Assembly: GCA_014904845.1 (NCBI GenBank)
Contig: MU119407.1
Span: 37,172-101,171 of the forward strand
Direction of reading: 5' to 3'
Length of the DNA stretch: 64,000 nt
Source of the DNA: Acephala macrosclerotiorum
Taxonomy: Eukaryota; Ascomycota; Leotiomycetes; Helotiales; Mollisiaceae
Shown: piece after piece, positions 44,731 through 56,862 of the stretch
Layout of the letters: each line of letters starts with the position of its first letter
How positions within the stretch are numbered: the first letter of the stretch is position 1
The notes under the pieces: generated by a model
Database searches by the model: none
What the model was told of the DNA's origin: nothing
The model's input: the letters and a program-made list of their open reading frames with translations, nothing else
Position numbers and translations under genes: made by a program

Positions 44731-46136
44731 TCAGCAGTATGAAGCGTTGGTGGTAGTAGTGATGACACCGCTATTAATCAAGCCCTCGAAATTCCAGTAA
44801 TCACCCTGAGTGCCCTGGCCATCAATAGCAACGTCACCATAGAACTTGGCAGTCCAGAAAGCACCACCCTGAGCATTGGTAGCCCAGGCATAGCGTTGGG
44901 TGTCGAACAAGGTCTTCCGATTAGCGTAAGTGTTGTTATACATGGTCTGCAAACTCCATTCTCCAACGGAGACCGGATACTTGGAATCGCCCTTGAGAGC
45001 ACTGGCTTGTCTACAAATAGCTGGTGCAACGTATTGAGGGTAGACACCAGAGGCAGCGAAGTAGTAGACATGAGAGTCAATCACCATGTTCGTGCCAGAC
45101 GCGCAGAAGGGAGACCGGAACTATTCACCCTGGAAGCAGTCTTGAAGCATGAGTGGGATGCGCTTGTCAACGGGAGCAATCTTGGTCAAGACTCCTTTGA
45201 CGTAAGTGTTGATCCAGTTGGTACCATTGATTGTGAGCAGCTGCGGAGCCGAAACCAGCGAGGTTATCGGAGGCTTCGTTGAGAGGTGCCAATGTGAATG
45301 ATCCCATGTGGCCAGATATTTGAATGAATGAGAGGACGGCATCGATGGCTTTGAATGAGTAGGCAAGATTGGTAGTATAAGAGTTGTGACCGATAGCTTT
45401 ACCGATGTCGAGGGAGTTGACACCACCTGGGAGAGAGTGCAAGCCAATGATGATTTGCATCCCGTACTTGGTGATAGCGTAGTTGGTGATCGTCTGAAGA
45501 CAGGTTTGTTGGTTGCCATGATAGAACTGAGACCTAGGGACAACAACCCACGCAGCATAGGTTGTGGGGATGCGGAGGGTGTTAACGCCGACGGCAGCGA
45601 GGTTGTCAATGTCTGCCGTAGTAATGAAGGATGCGTATCGCTTCTCAAGAACGGGACCACATTGAGAGCTAAGAGTTTGGCAAAATGTCAATTCATCGGG
45701 GGCATTGGGAGCGTATTGGTTCCACCATGTTGGGTCAATGACTTGCTCAACCTCGAGCCATCCACCTAGAAATAATGTGAGTATCTGCCCGGAGGGAGAA
45801 GGATCATCGAGGCATACCTAGATTGGCACCATTGGCCTTGAAGGTTGTCCAGTCCACGAAGTTGAGGTTACAGGGCCAAGCGAGCGTGTGAGAGAAGCGG
45901 TTGGGGCTGACGGAGACTTTTGGGAAAGACAGAGAGTGCCAGTTCCAAGTCGAACCGTGGGAAGCACCATTAGTCTGGTAGCTGATTCTAAGAGTAGATA
46001 GGAGGGGGTTGAGGTCGGACGTGATGGTTGAAGTGATGGATGAAATGATGGAAGAGATCAATGACGGGTCTAGGGTAGGTGCAGTAAGTGCTCCTACAAG
46101 GAGGATAGAAGCAGAAATTGAACTAGAGAACTTCAT
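44731..46136 (-). pseudogene. GH5-type exo-beta-1,3-glucanase pseudogene
   Basis: Starts at 46136 with a signal peptide (MKFSSSISASILLVGALTA). A 52-nt intron (45766-45817) joins ANLGGWLEVEQVID. Family landmarks: GVNTLRIPTTYAAWV, GLHSLPGGVNSLDIGKAIGH, FTLAPLNEASDN (acid/base Glu of the N-E motif), IDSHVYYF, and VSVGEWSLQT (nucleophile Glu). Known relatives split terminal glucose from cell-wall beta-1,3-glucan. Two defects: a shift near 45255 after NLAGFGS, beyond which the LLTINGTNWINTYVKG frame continues, and a TAG at 45121-45123 after CFQGE, a probable Trp codon. The C-terminal 118 codons (44731-45087) remain open. It is therefore unlikely to make a full enzyme. Confidence 0.8.
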
Positions 46137-47259
46137 ATCGAAGAGGTAATGAATGTACATAAAGAAGGGATGCTGAATGATGAGATGATAACGGGAGAAC
46201 ATGAGAGATGCTGATACTTACATCTTCGATCATCACTGAAAGAAAAAATCTTGAAACCCCCGTCAAGAATCTAGATTACATACCTTGGCGATGTGGATTG
46301 TGATTTTGACGTGAAGAATTGGAATTAGCAGGATGAAATGGGGCATTTGGAATCGTAAAGATAGAGAGAATATTTAAATGCGGGGCCATCTCGAGCTGTT
46401 GAGATGCTCTATAAAGTGGATAGTACAGCTGGGGAGCTGCTAGATCTCTCAGCACATGGCAGACTATCGCCAGGAAGGGAATAATGTTCGAGAACAACTT
46501 GGGCTATTGACGCAGGTACCGATGAGGCTCGAAAACAAGTCAGGAGGAGAGTGGCTGAGTGAAGTGGGCGGAATTGGGCGTGGAGGGCGCTTGCTGAAAC
46601 AGGAATGGTACAAGCAGAATTTGCTATGAGGCTGCTCGCTTGAAGATCTCTCCTTCGCACCAGTTGCTACATGGAAATTCCCGGACGATGACGGTGATTC
46701 ACGGACGCCTCAAATATCGATCCGCCACTTCTGCTGTTTGTGGGAAGGTTCGAGAGCTGAGCCTGGACGCGTCGAAAAGAGGATGAACAACCGGTCGCTC
46801 CTTCTTTCTCCCGAACCTCGGTCTTCCTCCCCAGCACCGACTTCAACGACTGCGAGAACTACGGTTCAAAATTATCATGCGTGGTATCGGATGGGATGAA
46901 GGATGTCAGGTCGAGTCGGGACTCGGGGAGGGGAGCGGATAAACAATAATTCCCCATGGAGGCGCTACCCCACCTCGCCAATGCAGGTCAGAAGGGGACA
47001 TACAGTAATGATTGGAGCGCATACCACGAATAGCGGATCTTCACGATCTGCCAGGTTGAATAGAGATGCTCGTTTTTGCCGTCAAGAAGTCTCTCCGCAT
47101 ATTGCATTTGGGGATGGGGTCCTAGAGAAGGATACATTTTTCCGTCATGAAATCACGTCAGCTAAGCGATGACCTGGGATGGGCATCGCTCACTAGTGAA
47201 GTATAAGTATACTTCTTGGAGCTGCTTTCTCAGACTTCTCCTCCTTCACTTCCGTCATC
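46137..47259. promoter_or_regulatory. Shared upstream region of the glucanase and arabinofuranosidase genes
   Basis: About 1.1 kb between divergent starts. AGTATAAGTATACT, a palindromic TATA-like element, lies at about 47200-47213, some 50 bp ahead of the arabinofuranosidase start. No gene is supported inside. Confidence 0.45.
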
Positions 47260-49592
47260 ATGGCTGGCTTTTTAACTCCGTGTTTGGTTGCAGCCGTCTG
47301 CTTGCAAGGCGCATCAGCAGGACCAAAGTATCCAAGATCGCAAGAGAAGGCTGCTCGAGCTTATACTAACTCGAGTGGGGTATCTCTCGAGATCCTGACA
47401 AAGACGGGAGTTCGAAATGCTACAGCTCCAGATCTTTACGGATGGATGTTCGAAGACATCAATCATTCAGGTGATGGTGGACTTTATGGGGAGCTGTTGA
47501 CCAATCGAGCTTTCGATGGGTCAAACATTGGATGGGGGACGATCTCGGGGTACACCGGACCTAGCATCACGTATCAGGAGAATACCTGCATCGCAAACGG
47601 TGTGTATGGCCCCCTTTTTGAACTCCCTTGCTAATATTTCAGGTCCTGTGATCGCGGGCTACAAGCCTCTCGGAGGAGCCAGAATCAGCTTAGACCCATA
47701 CCATCCATTGACCCATTCACATCAAACGGTTCTCGAAGTGGACATTCCTAAGACAGCAGGTTCTGAGCCTGTGGGATTCGCCAATCTTGGATGGTGGGGT
47801 ATTCCAGTCACACCGCAGACGTACAACGTCTCTTTCTATGTCTACCCGGATCAGTTCAAGAATCAAGCCAACCTAAAGACTGCTATCACCGTTTCTCTTC
47901 AATCAAACACCACTGGAGAGATTTTCGCTTCAACCGTCATCCCCGCGCGATCTTGGAATGTCGTCAACTACACCTTCATCTCAGCAGAAATTGTCAACAC
48001 GGTCACTGCTCCTGACGTGAATAACACTCTCGCCATTACCTTTGACCCTGTTGCAGCAGCTGGACAATCGTATTTCTTCGATCAGATCAGTCTGTTTGGT
48101 GAGACTTTCAAGGGCTATCAGAATGGGTTGAGGAAAGACTTGGCCCAGAACATCTATGACTTGAAACCAAAGTTCTTGCGATGGCCAGGCGGAAATAACA
48201 TCGAAGGATTCTCATTTCAGACAAGATGGAAATGGTGGGAGACCATTGGACCTCTCGAGGATCGATGGTCGCGACCTGGAAACTGGGGTAAGTTCGTTCA
48301 TCTAGCTTCGTTGGTGGATCTTCTAACATAGTCAGAATATTACAATACGAATGGCCTGGGTTTGCTGGAGTTTCTGGAATGGACGGAAGCAATGGAGATG
48401 GAGAACGTTCTTGCTATCTACAGTGGCTACTCCTTGGGAGACTCCGACGAAGGAAACGCTGACGAATACCCCTCATCGGACGCTGCACTGTACCCACTTC
48501 TCAAGGAAGCCTTGGACGAGATTGAGTTCTGCGTGGGATCAACGGATACTTACTGGGGCGCCAAGCGTGCAGAATATGGACATCCAGAACCCTTCAAGAT
48601 CAAGTACGTCGAGATTGGAAATGAAGACTGGTTTGGACAGAACTATCCCTTCAGATTCAAGTACCTCTACGAGGGACTGAAGGCAGCGTATCCCGACATC
48701 ATCTACATCAGTACAGCATATAACGAGAACGCTGGCTACACTATTGACATTCCAGCTGGAGCTATGTGGGACACACATCATTATGAGCCTCCCGCATTCT
48801 TTATCAACGGCTTCGACTTCTACGATAATTGGCAAGAAGCTACCAACAACACCGATGTTACAGTTTTCATTGGAGAGTACTCTGTCTTTCAGATTGATAC
48901 TCCGTCTGAGGTGGATGACTTCTCGGATCCTCCAGACATTCATATTTTTTATCCTCGTCTCCTGTCCGCCATTGCAGAGGGTGTGTATCTGCTTGGTGCA
49001 GAGAGAAATCCGAAAGTCGTAAAAATGAGTTCGTATGCACCTAGCTTGCAGAATTGGAACTGGTACAACTGGACGCCGAACCTTATCGCATTTGATGCCG
49101 ACCCTCTGCATACGGTTCTGAGCGTTAGCTACTATCTTCAGAAGTTGTTCAATTCGTATCGAGGGACGGAATCCGTGGGGGTGACGAATTCCGAAGGCGA
49201 CTTTGGGCCGTTGTACTGGGCATCTCAAGTTAATGGCGACAAGAGCGTATTCTTGAAAGTTATGTGAGTGCGGGCTCCTCCGCAATGATATGCATAAGCT
49301 AATCAAAATAGCAATGTGAATGCCACTATAGTTCCTCTGAATGTAGCTCTCGAATCAAGCTGGTCATCTGTCAACGGAACGATAATTACAAATGCTGATC
49401 CGAACGGGTTCAATTACAAGAACAATGCGACTGCTATCACCCCTCAGCCGCTGAATCTCACCTCGACAAAGCCTGCTTCTGATGGTAGCTGGACTTGGAA
49501 TGTTCCGTGAGTTTCTTTCCTTCCTCCAGGAGATGGATGCTAACAAACACTTCAGGGCATATTCGATCACCGTTCTGCAGTTCAACTTATAG
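47260..49592 (+). CDS. abfA: Alpha-L-arabinofuranosidase, GH51
   Basis: Five exons: 47260-47599, 47643-48287, 48336-49263, 49312-49506 and 49556-49592. The introns are 43-49 nt and all phases agree, giving 714 residues. A signal peptide (TPCLVAAVCLQGASA) is followed by LYGWMFEDINHSGDGGLYGE, then LRWPGGNNIEG. The catalytic acid/base Glu is in YVEIGNEDWFG and the nucleophile Glu in VFIGEYSVFQ. Then come a WNWYNWTPNLIAFD block and a C-terminal beta domain ending ITVLQFNL. The enzyme removes arabinose side chains from plant arabinoxylan and pectin outside the cell. Length and active site are normal, so it looks functional, in contrast to the neighbouring glucanase pseudogene. Confidence 0.93.
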
Positions 49593-50214
49593 TTGTAGAT
49601 GATACTCGTACTTCTAGCAGAAGAATGTCGAACAAAGAGTGACCCACCTTGCCTTTGATTATGCATTGCCTGTCTTTCTATCGTATTGTATCTGCCCATT
49701 GATTCGGTTCGCTATTCGTGGCCTCTGACGTGAGAAATTCTCGTCTCGGAGTTCAGACGTTCACCAATACCCAGAAATTACTGATGCGTTTGATGACATG
49801 CATCAATTCGCATGTTTCTCATTCCCGCGAGTGTGGAAAGGTGATTAGCCCTCTTGATCACACGGTCGGGGGAGATTCATGTCCGAACCACTGATACAAA
49901 TGGTCATGACCGGCATTGTAAAACGATAAATTGTGTGCAGGACTTTCATATCATTTGACGACGGACATTGATGATCCCGCATGCTCGGGCTGGAGCCGAG
50001 TCTGGTGGCAGAGAATGCGAAACGAAGTTAGCGTACGGCATTTCCACCACCAACACTAAGTCCATTAAGTCCGACTCCATGGAGTTATTGCAGAGGCCAT
50101 CTCTATTTCGCGAGCTATATACGCCTGCCTCATGGACGATCATTGTTTCCCGCTCACCTTCAACCTCTTTTACGAAACACCATCTCACCAAGCAAGACCC
50201 AATCCAGTACAAAC
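49593..50214. other. Intergenic interval
   Basis: Contains the 3' flank of the arabinofuranosidase gene and the promoter of the NmrA-like gene. No other feature seen. Confidence 0.5.
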
Positions 50215-51298
50215 ATGGCACAAAAGTACGCAAAGGACCAGCCTTCTGGCTTCACTAATTTCATTGAAAGAGTGGCTATCGTTGGGGTAAGTTCAACTTG
50301 GACTCCTAACATAATTCTAATTGACTAATTTGTATCAGATCGGGGGCCGGATAGGCAGTCACATCGCAGAGGAACTTGTCAAGACCGGCAAGCATAAGGT
50401 TACTGCTCTCGTCAGAGGGGATTCCAAGAGCACCGTCCCGCAAGGTGTTCAAGCAGCTCCCATCGACTACGACGACGAGAATTCGCTCATCTCAGCCCTT
50501 CAAGGTCAGCAGTTCCTGATCATCACTCTCGCAGTCACCGCACCACCCGACACACAGAGTAAGCTCTTCAAAGCCGCTGCCAAGGCTGGTGTTCCATATG
50601 TTATGCCCAACATCTATGGCGGTGACATCATGAACAATCCCCTTCAGTCTGAGGGCATGTACGATTCTCGCCCCAAGATTACCGAGATCGAAAGCTTGGG
50701 TCTCAATTGGGTCGTCCTTGTGTGTGGCTTCTGGTACGAGTGGAGTTTGGCGTTGGGTCCGTTTTGGTTCGGATTCGACTTCGCCAACAAGAAGGTCATC
50801 TTCTTCGATGATGGCAAGACGCGCGTCAACGTCAGCACTTGGCCTCAATGTGGTCGTGCTGTCGCTGGGTTGCTAAGCTTGAAAGAACTGCCCGAGGACG
50901 AGAACGACAAGTCATCAACCGTGTCGAGGTGGAGGAACAAGCCTTTGTACATCACCAGCTTCAAGGCCAGCCAGCGCGACATGCTAGACAGCATCCATCG
51001 CCTCACTGGCTCGACTGATAAGGATTGGGAGATTGAATATGAGCCCAGCGCCAAGCGATACGAGGATGGGAAAGCGGAGATGCAGAAAGGCATGAGGACT
51101 GGGTTTGCGAAGGCCATGTATGCTCGTGCCTTTTATCCAAATGGCGATGGTGACTTCGAGTCGAGCAGAGGTCTAGACAATGAACTTGTCGGTTTGCAAA
51201 AGGAGGCAATTGATAAGATCACGAGAGGGGCATTGGATATGGTTGAGAGTGGATGGAATCCTTTTACGCAAGGATTCCCTCCAACGACTCGTAAGTAG
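50215..51298 (+). CDS. NmrA-like / isoflavone-reductase-like NAD(P)-binding protein
   Basis: Two exons: 50215-50286 and 50339-51298, with a 52-nt intron in phase and 343 residues. The intron falls inside the Rossmann motif, which after splicing reads VAIVGIGGRIGSHIAEEL (GxGGxxG). Then KVTALVRGDSKSTVPQGV and DYDDENSLISALQGQQFLII follow the atypical SDR pattern, with YVMPNIYGGD in place of the usual catalytic Tyr-x-x-x-Lys. Family members are either redox sensors that bind NAD(P), like NmrA, or aryl-alcohol/isoflavone reductases; I cannot tell which. The frame is intact. Confidence 0.85.
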
Positions 51299-51417
51299 AG
51301 TTGCTTTCAAAGTAGTTTGAACAGTAGTTTATTTAGTGAAAAGCCGTAAATGATTTAGAAGATAATCCGTCTCCTGAGGCGAAAGGGAGACGAAGCGGCA
51401 ACTGTATGCTCAGATGT

Positions 51418-54400
51418 CTATTGAGACATGGTTGGCTGTTGAGCAGTGCTCTGCGACGTGCCGGTAGATTGCAAAGCCTCCGTGGATGGCAAATCAACAT
51501 TGGTTCTTGTTGACTGGAGAGCAGTGTTTGTAGGAGGCGGTTGAGGATGAACGCCGAAATGTCCTGGGTTGTAGCTGTGAACAATGTCCCCGTGCGCAAT
51601 GTCCCCGTGATGGCCCAACGTAAGTGACGCGTTTGCATTTGCTTCTGCATCTCTAGACTTAGCGGCACCTGGTCTCTTCTCTCCTGCAAGATCTTTCTCG
51701 GCAAATCCCTGCTTTCGTGCCTTCCCTTCCCAGTAATCACCTCTCACACGGCGTCCATTGACAATAACTCGGCTCCCAAATTGGCGGAACATAGATCTGG
51801 CAGTGACAATCGTTATCCGCCGTGATTGGTATGAAAATGGTAGGATTTCCCGATAAATCAGATCTTTTTTTTCGGCCTCGGTAGCAATGATTTTGTACAA
51901 CGATCTGTTCTTGTTGAATAGCAAATAAGGGTCTCGATACCCTAGGATCCCCGCACACTCGGTAGCTAGCATGAACAGTTTGTCGCCTCTGTTTAGCACA
52001 ATGAATGCCCGACACCTGTAATCGCGGTTGTCCAGGAGGTGTCCTGTAGACGTGATCTTTTTCTCCCCTGCTTCGTCATATTCTCGGGGAGTGTATTCAT
52101 CTCCTTCTGGTCCTAACTGGTCCGTTGTATGGTCCCTCGCAGTAAGGATTCCATTAATCACGGTCTTGGCTGGGGTTGTTTTGAGTGGTAGAGAAACTTG
52201 GGTGGGTGCAGTTGCTAAATCAGGGGCGGCGCTAGCTTTTGGTTCCGGTCGAAATGGCGGGTATTCTGGCCATTCCGATTTCCAATGGACCACCACCAGA
52301 CTCCCAGTGCTCGGAGGAGTGGTGTGTTTCGCGGTATAGTGCTGGATGATGCCCTCGAATCCGTAATACTTGGAAGTAGACTCACAACTATTACAAAGAA
52401 AAAGTTCCTTACGGTAGGGTTCTGTGTGTGGCTTGATCTTAGTGTCGAAGACCCATTTCATGTTCTCTAATATCAGTATCCGGGTATATGGACCATTGGG
52501 AGGATCCAATTCCGGTTCTCCTCCTGTAACGTGAACGGCTGCTTTGTCCTTGGCCGCTGCCGCGTAGAATCTCTCCTGGACGTAGATTAAGACCTCCGTG
52601 GCAAACACTGGGGCGTTTTCATGTGATATCTTTTTGCCGCCGTTCCACCCTTCACGAATTATCTCGTCAGCATACCCACCAATCTGGGCACGCAAAAGGG
52701 CTTGTATGGTATCCCATTCTTTGTACACTAGGTCTCTGGAATCTGGCTTGGCTTGCATGCCCTGCAAGCGGTGCTCATCGTAATACTCTTGAACCACTCG
52801 GGTCTGAGTAGCACTGGCATCAGTAGCAACAGAGCTTTCCTCCGAATCCGAAGCCGACTTCCTAGGCAGTGCTGCAAGGGCAATTGACTCCATATGCTTC
52901 CCAACATGAGTCACAAACTCTCTTCTTGAATTGCCTAGGGTACAGAGGCACAAGGGGCATTGTTGAGAGTGTATGGGGTGAAGTGAAACTTCCTCGGCCA
53001 CGTTCGCGGCATGCTGGAATTGGGTGTCGGTGAATTTGATGCCGTGCATTTCATTGAGATGACTCCTCCACTCATCCACGAGTTGAAATCTTTCAGGGCA
53101 TTTCGAGCAGGTCCACGTGCGGTCAGTTCGATGCTCGGTAAACTCATGAGTCTCCCAAAGTTTTCGCGTGGGGAACATCAAGAGTTCGTCGTTACAACCC
53201 GGGTAGGTGCAGATGTAGGGCTTGAGATCTGCGAAGACATGGCGCCTGGGATTGTCCGATTAGCATTGGAAATTGATCAGATCCTTCCTGGGTAGTTCAG
53301 TAGAGAAATGGGAAGGGGCCTCTAGGTATTTGTGACGAGAATAGGAAACGAGAAATGCAGGGAATGGCATCATCAACTTACTTCCAATCGACTCGGTTCT
53401 TAACCCGACTCAGAACATGACCACAAACTTGGCACATGAAAGGGACTCTTTCGAAGACCTCCTTCGGTGTAGATGGGACACGCAAGCCGCCATTTTCCCT
53501 ATCTGCAAGGCTAGACACAAAAGACGAATGAGATGCGACAGTCGCAGCGTAGCTCGATTGCGCAGGAAGGGAACTTCCCAGACCAGAATCGTGGAACATG
53601 GAAACAGGGACGAAAATGGACTTCGGTACAGCCTGGATCTCAGGCAAGCCTTCTTCAACAGAATTCACATCCTGTATTGCAGATCCGTGAATATTACGCA
53701 GCGCCGTATGTCTTTGCCAGTTGGCTTCGCCAAGGCATTCCACGAGTTGAGCATCCGCCTTGGAAAATTGGTCGAGAACGTTTAATACATACGGTTGTGC
53801 CGGACGGGATACTTCGAACGCTACCGGCTGACTGTTCTGAGAAATGCGAAGCTCAAAGTCGGCATAATTGAGGGTATTCTCCATGGGCGGAAGCAGGTCC
53901 ATCAAGCAAGCTGTAAATATCTTCAGAGATGTGACAGTTTTGGACACCTGATCCCATATGGTTCCATCTGGGCCCATGACACCCTCGTCACTGTCGTCAT
54001 ATTCGTCGCTTTCGTCGCTCCCTTGGTCAATTTCACAAACAAGTTTTGCTTTCTCAAGCAGAATTTCCAACTCGTGAAGTTGGTGAAGAAATTTGTCATA
54101 TCTAACAGGAGGCTTGATACTTTTGCAGGCTGGAAATAAAGCTAACAACATTAGCAAAGACACGTGCCTGATCTGAGTAGCTTACAGGAGATCAAAGTCC
54201 TCCCAATTGCCACGAGAGTTTCGAGGATCGTCTCTTTGAGGTCGTCGGACTTCTCGAGGGTGGTCTCGAGCCGGCCATCGCGAAATCCATCTCCCCAAAG
54301 GAACAGCTTGCCCATGGAGTCTTTCAGCGACTTCTCATATTTTTTTAGACTGCGCCGATGAATGATCAATAAACACTAGAGGCACAAGAACAGTGAAAAA

Positions 54401-54541
54401 CTTGAGAACTTGGTCATATAGATTCCAAGCAAAGCCGGTTGTGGTGCCACCCTCTTCCGCGTTTGTTTGAATAGTTGCCTTATCAATCCACTCCTCCACC
54501 TGCATCGATGCAAATCGCTTCGTCGCTGCCATAATGGGCAT
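51418..54541 (-). CDS. Large C2H2-type zinc-finger protein
   Basis: Proposed exons 54402-54541, 54186-54349, 53382-54129 and 51418-53245, in phase to 959 residues. The introns are 52, 56 and 136 nt; the first has a weak GTTTTT donor. The N-terminal 100 residues (AWNLYDQVLNLKKYEKSLKD, KLFLWGDGFRDGRLETTLEK) match the helical region that heads many fungal zinc-finger and STAND-type proteins. An acidic segment (ESDEYDDSDEG) follows. The Cys/His cluster spans exons 3-4: FMCQVCGHVLSRVKNRVDWK, RHVFADLKPYICTYPGC, WTCSKCPERF and HLNEMH, then CPLCLCTLGNSRREFVTHV. The C-terminal half has no known domain and ends Gln/Thr/Ser-rich. The role is probably nucleic-acid binding or signalling, perhaps in non-self response; this is inferred only. 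Confidence 0.75.
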
Positions 54542-55189
54542 ACATCAATGAATATCGCAATATTGAATAGGGCTCGCGACGTGCGGCAGGATTTTTTTCT
54601 CATGAAGTATCACCTTAAATGTCGAAAGAAGTGTTTTTCGAGTGTGCCGCGCCTTCAGGCTCTTGCAGCCTCGTTTGTATCGTTGGTTGACAATGACCGC
54701 GGCGCAGCTTGCACTCAGCCGCCGTTGTGTGCTGCTGAGTGATGGCTGAACATCTAATACATCTCTGAGTACGACCCATTCGCCAAGCGCCGAAAGTCCC
54801 AAATCAAGGGGAGCTCTGGAACGACGCTTGCAACCATCCATACAAACAACATTCCAGGATAGAGGTGTATTGGAGGAGAATCTGGTCCAGGTCATGGAAG
54901 GCGTTGATGCTCGGAGGTCCAGCCTCCCATTGCGAGCAAACCAAAGGAACAGTGGCGCAAGCCGTGAAGACGTCCAGCATTGTAAGCGATCACCTAACCT
55001 ATACTCGAAGCCAGAAAGTCATGTGCTGTGCGGACACGGTCATGTAGTCAAGTCAAGCTAACACTTCATCGTAGCCAACTCTGAGGGCTCGAATGATAAG
55101 CTTGCATTGCAACCAGCTGGTGTGCCTGCCTCAGTTTTCCCCCTGGCCCCAGTGTAAGTCAGACATATGCTGTCAGGAACTGCGAAGAT
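54542..55189. other. Spacer between divergent zinc-finger genes, possible 5' exons
   Basis: About 650 bp. A frame at 54828-55061 and good donor-like sites near 54980 and 55154 (GTAAGC, GTAAGT) hint at upstream exons of the 55190 gene, but I could not join them in phase convincingly. Confidence 0.35.
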
Positions 55190-56185
55190 ATGAATGCTTA
55201 TACTGTACATAGTGACCCTAACTCTTCTAAAGAATTGCTACCAGATATTCCAGAACTGCAAGAGCCACTTGTGCAGACGAGTTCAAGAATGCCCTCGCCA
55301 CGATCAATGGTCACCATATCAAGCCTAGGATCCTCTGACGAAGAATCAATTTTCGACGAGAACGATAACTTAGAGACACTTGTGCTCTCTGTGCTTGGGC
55401 CAGATCTAGTGACTGCCGCACGCATGATTGAGTACTTGCATGGCTTATTTCCGGGCGGTTTTGTAATGCATCCAAGTGGAACAAACACTTATTCCTCTAA
55501 TTCACCGAGTAGCATAGGGAATTTAGGGCCCGGCACGGCTCCTTCGATCACAGGCTCCAAATCCACCAGTGACGCTCAAGGTGGTCCTCACCGATCGGGT
55601 GGACGAGATGGGCGAAACCCAAGGAAGCCATTGACTATAGCGTCAATGCCCAGTGCGATGCCCGAAAAACCCAGATATGCCTGCTGGTTTCATAAGTGGC
55701 GCCCCGAGAAATACCGTGATCAGAGCGCGGAAGGGTCTACTGGGGACTTCTATAGGTCCTGTATGCGTCCAGGCTACGACTCTATTTCACATGCAAGGTG
55801 AGTTAGCCTTTAGAATGGTCTCCACCAAAGGCTGACGATAGAAAGGATCCATCTGCAGCGCAAGCATAAACACGTGCAGTGTCCACGTTGCTGGGCAATG
55901 TTCCCAAATAGGGCTGCATGTGATGAGCATGTTTCTGACGGCTTGGAGGACGATCGGAAAAAATGCACGAAGGTTGCTGAGGGGAGGGAAGGCATTGACG
56001 AGACTACATGGCAACAGCTTGATCGCGAGTGCAAAGGTAAAGACTATGGCAGGCTAAACAATGTCGGAAAATGGAAAGCCATTTGGAAAGTGCTGTTTCC
56101 AAATGAGGTCATCCCCGAACATCCATGTGGGTCTCCCTATGCCCAAGCACAGCAACCACTACAGAGACGTACCTTTTTCTACTAG
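55190..56185 (+). CDS. C2H2-like zinc-finger protein, C-terminus supplied by a transposon
   Basis: Two exons: 55190-55797 and 55846-56185, with a 48-nt intron and 315 residues. The N-terminus is Ser/Thr/Pro-rich (SMVTISSLGSSDEESIFDEN). The core is RYACWFHKWRPEKYRD, then SHARIHLQRKHKHVQCPRCW and AMFPNRAACDEHVSDG, an arrangement (W-x-x-x-x-Y ... H-x-x-R-x-H ... C-P-x-C ... H) common in fungal zinc-finger proteins. Then WQQLDRECKGKDYGRLNN and KWKAIWKVLFPNE. The last 11 codons and the stop lie within the inverted-repeat element at 56151, so the original C-terminus has been cut. Upstream exons are possible. Divergent from the 51418-54541 gene, with which it may share a promoter. Confidence 0.6.
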
Positions 56186-56862
56186 CTCAGTGCATATGCA
56201 CTCGGGAAAACAAAGGTTCTCGTGCTTCGATTGGCTCAAATTGAGAGTAAATTAAAGTGCGTAATACGCACCTTTTATTAAGCAGCACTTCTAGTCGCAC
56301 GCACCCAGTTTTATTAGTTAAATATGCTAACTTAAAGTACGTACCAATTTCGATTATATTATTCCACGTGATTAATTTTTTTTTGAATTTATTAAAATTT
56401 TTATAAATAATAAATTTATTATAATAATAATAATAATAATAATATATAAATATAAATAAAATAATAATTCATTAAATAGAAAACTCGACTATTATAAATA
56501 ATAAAAATCACGTAAATAATACGTAAATATAAAAAGTTTCTCGTAATAAAAATTTTATATTTAAATTTAATAATAATAATAATAATATATATATATATAT
56601 ATATTATTTATAAATATTTTATTATTTTAATTTTATTATTTTTTTGAAAAATAATTATTACGTGTTTTATATAAATTAATCGGAGATACGTACCTTAGTC
56701 AGCAGTCAAAACACGCATCTTGAGTCAGTATAGTACTAACATAAAAATGCATGTCAATTAATTTACACTCAATTTGAGCCAATCGAAGCACGAGAACCTT
56801 TATTTTCTCGAGTGCATATGCATTGAGCTAGTAGAAAAAGGTACGTCCCTGTAGTGGTTGCT
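56151..56862. mobile_element. 712-bp inverted-repeat (MITE-like) element
   Basis: Arms 56151-56255 and 56760-56862 are inverted copies about 100 bp long and over 90% alike by eye (starting AGCAACCACTACAGAGACGT / AGCAACCACTACAGGGACGT). They contain the stretch GGTTCTCGTGCTTCGATTGG. Further inward the arms diverge by C-to-T changes. The centre (56360-56700) is nearly pure A/T with a (TA)n run at about 56586-56606, so it may be RIP-altered. There is no coding capacity. No clear target duplication was found. Confidence 0.7.
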
